DNA of 64,000 bases from Geosiphon pyriformis (Eukaryota > Glomeromycota > Glomeromycetes > Archaeosporales > Geosiphonaceae), in assembly GCA_016748015.1 (NCBI GenBank), contig JAAOMT010000620.1, positions 679,516-743,515 on the forward strand, read 5' to 3'. Positions within the stretch are counted from its first letter, which is position 1. The number at the start of each line of letters is the position of its first letter. Below are positions 61,330 through 64,000 of the stretch, in pieces. Position numbers and translations under genes: made by a program. The notes beneath the pieces were generated by a model. The model did not search any database. It saw nothing but the letters and a program-made list of their open reading frames with translations, and was not told the DNA's origin.

Positions 61330-61871
61330 GTCCATTCCATTTTGGGTCAAATTTTCCACTCCATTGTTTTTCCGCTTTGCTATGATGTAGTAATACTTTG
61401 TCTCTAATCTTAAATTCAACTGGTTTGTCTGGTAGTTGACTATCATGTCTTTTTTTCTGTTTTTCTTGTGACTTTTGAATATTATCAGCTGCTCTTCTTT
61501 GTTTGTTTTCCAATGTTTCTATTAAGTCATATGTTCTTTTTAGCAATGTTTCTTGAAAATTTTCTTCTGTTATTGGTTCAGCTGGATATGNNNNNNNNNN
61601 NNNNNNNNNNGTCCATTCCATTTTGGGTCAAATTTTCCACTCCATTGTTTTTCCGCTTTGCTATGATGTAGTAATACTTTGTCTCTAATCTTAAATTCAA
61701 CTGGTTTGTCTGGTAGTTGACTATCATGTCTTTTTTTCTGTTTTTCTTGTGACTTTTGAATATTATCAGCTGCTCTTCTTTGTTTGTTTTCCAATGTTTC
61801 TATTAAGTCATATGTTCTTTTTAGCAATGTTTCTTGAAAATTTTCTTCTGTTATTGGTTCAGCTGGATATG
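61330..61871. repeat. 261-bp perfect direct duplication around the assembly gap
   Basis: 61,330-61,590 and 61,611-61,871 are identical as far as I can read (both start GTCCATTCCATTTTGGGTCA and end GGTTCAGCTGGATATG). They are separated by exactly 20 N. Confidence 0.93.
61591..61610. other. Assembly gap (20 N)
   Basis: A run of 20 undefined bases. The length looks like a placeholder. Confidence 0.99.
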
Positions 61872-62879
61872 TATTAATTTCTCTCTCTACTGGTAATGTT
61901 GCTGTTCTCCTATATACTAATTCAAATGGTGTTGCTTATGTAGTATCTTGTTTCATTGTCCGATAAGCAAATAGTACTGATGGTATGAACAAATCCCAAT
62001 CATTCTGGTTTTCTTGGCTGAGCTTAGCTATTGCTTCACACAGTGTTCTATTGAATCTTTCTACTAATCCGTTGGTTTGTAGATAGTATGATGATAATAA
62101 TAGTCTCTTGATTCTGAATCTTTGGCTCAATTCTGTTAATGTTTTGTTCACAAAATGAGTTCTTTGGTCTGATAATAATTCTTTTGGACATTCATGTCAA
62201 CAAATCAAATCCTAATGAACAAATTCGGCAACGGATTCTGCATCTGCTCTTTGAATTGCTTTTGCCTTTGGCCATTTAGTGAGATAGTTCATAGCTACCA
62301 CTATGTATCTGTTTCCTCTGCTGGTAATTGTTAATAATCCGACTAAATCAATTCCAATATGGTCAAATGATTGTCTCACTTTGATTGGTTTTAATGGTTC
62401 ATTGGGTCTTGTTCCTCCTTTTTGCTGACAAGCATCACAATTTTAAACATATTGAATAATGTCTGGGTACATTGATGGCCAATAATATCTCTTTCTGGTT
62501 TTTTCCATGGTTGCTTCTTTGTGAAAATGTCCTGCTATTGGATTTGAATGCATATTAAATAATATTGTCTCTTTTTCTGGCTCCGTAATTACTCTGGTTG
62601 GTTGATCTGGATCCCTTCTATTTTTCTGATAAAGTATATTTTGGTGAGTGATAAAATATTTTGATTGTTGTTTGATACTCTTTCATTCTGTTTGAGATAA
62701 ATTCTCCTTGAACTATTGAGTGTTTATATAATGTTGCAATTGTTAATATTTTTGTATGTTCATCTTTTGTTGTATTTTTCTGTTGGTATTGTTCTGGTTT
62801 TGTTATATTTTTGGGTTAAAATGTTCTTAGATTTGTCTCATTTGCGATAAACTGTCTGCATTTCTGTTGTCTTTTCCTT

Positions 62880-63976
62880 TTTTATAATATATAGTATATT
62901 TATATGGTGCAAGTGCCATTTTCCATCTAGACTGTCTTCCATCTCCAAATTATTGTTTTTAAAGTGATGTTAATTCTTTGTGATCTGTGTACACCTTAAA
63001 CTTCTGGCTCAAATATTCTTTCTATTTCATGACTGATTAGTATATTGCTAAGTGTTTTTTTTCTGGTGTTCCATAGTTCTTTTTGGCCAGTGTTAAACTT
63101 CTGCTGGCATATGCCACTGGATGTTCTCTGCCATCTGGTCCTCTTTGAGATAGTACTGCTCCTAATGCCTGGCCGGATGCATCTGTGGTGATGATAAATA
63201 GTTTGCTGTAATCTGGATAGATCAGTACTGGAGCTTATATAAGTTTTTTTTTTAGAATATCAAAAGCTTCTTGTTGACTTTTGGTCCATTCATATTTTGT
63301 ATCTTTGTTTTGTAGTTGGTTGAGTGGCTGCGCTATCTTGGAAAAGTTCTTGATAAAACATTGATAGTAGCTGGCAAATCCCAAGAATGATTTTAGTTCT
63401 GTTATATTGGTCAGCACTGGAAAGTTCTTTATTATCTCTATTTTCTCTGAATCTGTTTTGATGCCATCTTTGCTGACTATGTGTCCTAAGAATTTTGCCA
63501 AAGAAGCACTTTGTTGCATTTAACTTTAGTTCTGCTTTTCTTAATCTTTCGAACACTTGTTGAAGATGATGAAGATAATCATCAAATGTTTTTGAGAATA
63601 CATTGATGTCGTCCAAGTATACAACTACTGATTTCCACAATAAGCCAGTATAAACAATTTTCATTAGCCATTGGAAAGTTGCTGGGGCATTGGTTAAGCC
63701 AAATGGCATCACTTCAAATTCGAAATTCCCTTCTCTAGTAGTAAATGCCATCTTCTTTTTGTTGGCTGAATTCATGGCTACTTGCCAGTAACCACTGTCC
63801 AAATCTAATGTTGAGAACCATTTGTTCCCACTGAAAGCATCGAATAATTTCTGTATTTGTGGAGTTGGATAACTGTCTCCACGAGTTACACTATTGAGTT
63901 TTCTGTAGTCTACACAAAACCGGATTTTTCCATTCTTCTTATGGATGAGTACCACTGGTGACAACCATGAGCTCAT
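62880..63976 (-). pseudogene. Reverse transcriptase and RNase H of A2
   Basis: RT frame 63,290-63,976: MSSWLSPVVLIHKKNGKIRF, CVDYRKLNSVTRGDSYPTPQ, WFSTLDLDSGYWQVAMNSAN, FGLTNAPATFQWLMKIVYTG, then the intact catalytic YLDDINVFSKTFDD. After KCFFGK an 11-base loss relative to A1 (near 63,500) shifts the frame. The thumb continues in another frame (63,235-63,519: FLGHIVSKDGIKTDSEKIEI). RNase H sequence lies at about 62,880-63,230. The RT start is cut by the window end. Confidence 0.88.
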
Positions 63977-64000
63977 TAATAGTTGAATTAGCCCATTGTC

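Larger units (their letters stand above)
60403..62700 (-). pseudogene. Integrase and C-terminal extension of A2
   Basis: Frame 61,936-62,151 gives LTELSQRFRIKRLLLSSYYL and QTNGLVERFNRTLCEAIAKL, the third catalytic block. Upstream (62,200-62,700) is the zinc module and Asp region, with stops. The C-terminal part has LPDKPVEFKIRDKVLLHHSK and QWSGKFDPKWNGPFHIEEIL. The end reads TNAQFEEVQTQITQIILKNK and DFDGAQY, stopping 13-15 bp before the LTR. This segment contains the assembly gap and its duplicated flanks, so its true length is uncertain. Confidence 0.8.
59604..64000 (-). mobile_element. Ty3/gypsy element A2 (continues beyond the window)
   Basis: Second less-eroded copy of family A. The 3' LTR is at 59,604-60,402, then the pol C-terminus, integrase, RNase H and RT up to the window end. 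Sequence matches A1 throughout, for example YPTPQIQKLFDAFSGNKWFS against YPTPKIQKLFDAFGGKKWFS. It has fewer stops than A1. Inserted in the RT gene of element B. Confidence 0.92.

Overview
This window looks like nuclear DNA of an AT-rich, repeat-rich filamentous fungus, most likely an arbuscular mycorrhizal fungus (Glomeromycotina). The reasons are genes full of short GT-AG introns, an ERV25-type p24 protein, and decayed LINE and Ty3/gypsy coding regions that resemble repeat families I remember from that group. The last point is from memory and was not checked by a search.

Gene-dense left arm, 1-14,526. In order: KTI12 (minus, cut by the window edge), a Gdown1/POLR2M-like gene (plus), a Rab escort protein (plus), ribosomal protein uL23 (RPL25/RPL23A, minus), DPH2 (plus), a 14-3-3 protein (minus), an ERV25-type p24 cargo receptor (minus) and tRNA-His(GTG) (minus). 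Spacing is tight, introns are short, and CpG is retained.

Repeat block, about 14,602-50,770. Nearly everything here is transposon sequence, and every LINE fragment I can orient lies on the minus strand. At least five LINE 3' ends follow one another, at about 14.61, 16.1, 23.86, 26.99 and 31.04 kb, and the first sits about 75 bp upstream of the tRNA gene. Two LINEs are split by copies of one Ty3/gypsy family, called A here. Copy A0 (17,286-22,327) is very AT-eroded and sits in an eroded LINE ORF1. Copy A1 (33,016-43,429) is full length and sits in the ORF2 of a LINE spanning about 31,012-48,190. Both have 4-bp target duplications, and removing A1 restores the LINE reading frame. Family A carries gag, protease, a Cys-rich region, a dUTPase domain, RT/RNase H and integrase. 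A0 lost everything between the dUTPase and the end of pol. The long stretches of almost pure A+T are the oldest transposon layers. The damage is mainly C-to-T and G-to-A, and it hits catalytic and zinc-binding residues.

Right arm, 50,961-64,000. A U2SURP/SR140 splicing-factor gene (minus) forms a gene island. It is followed by a second Ty3/gypsy family, B (LTR at 56,100-56,766), whose pol reading frame is cut at the RT active site by another family-A copy, A2 (59,604 to beyond the window). A 20-N assembly gap in A2 is flanked by a perfect 261-bp duplication and is probably an assembly artefact.

The host genes are housekeeping genes for translation (KTI12, uL23, DPH2, tRNA-His), transcription and splicing (POLR2M-like, U2SURP) and membrane traffic (Rab escort, ERV25), plus 14-3-3 signalling. 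I see no operon, CRISPR array or biosynthetic cluster. The most unusual signals are the dUTPase-bearing gypsy family, the one-orientation LINE stack beside a tRNA gene, the micro-exons in the 14-3-3 gene, and a possible fungal Gdown1 relative.
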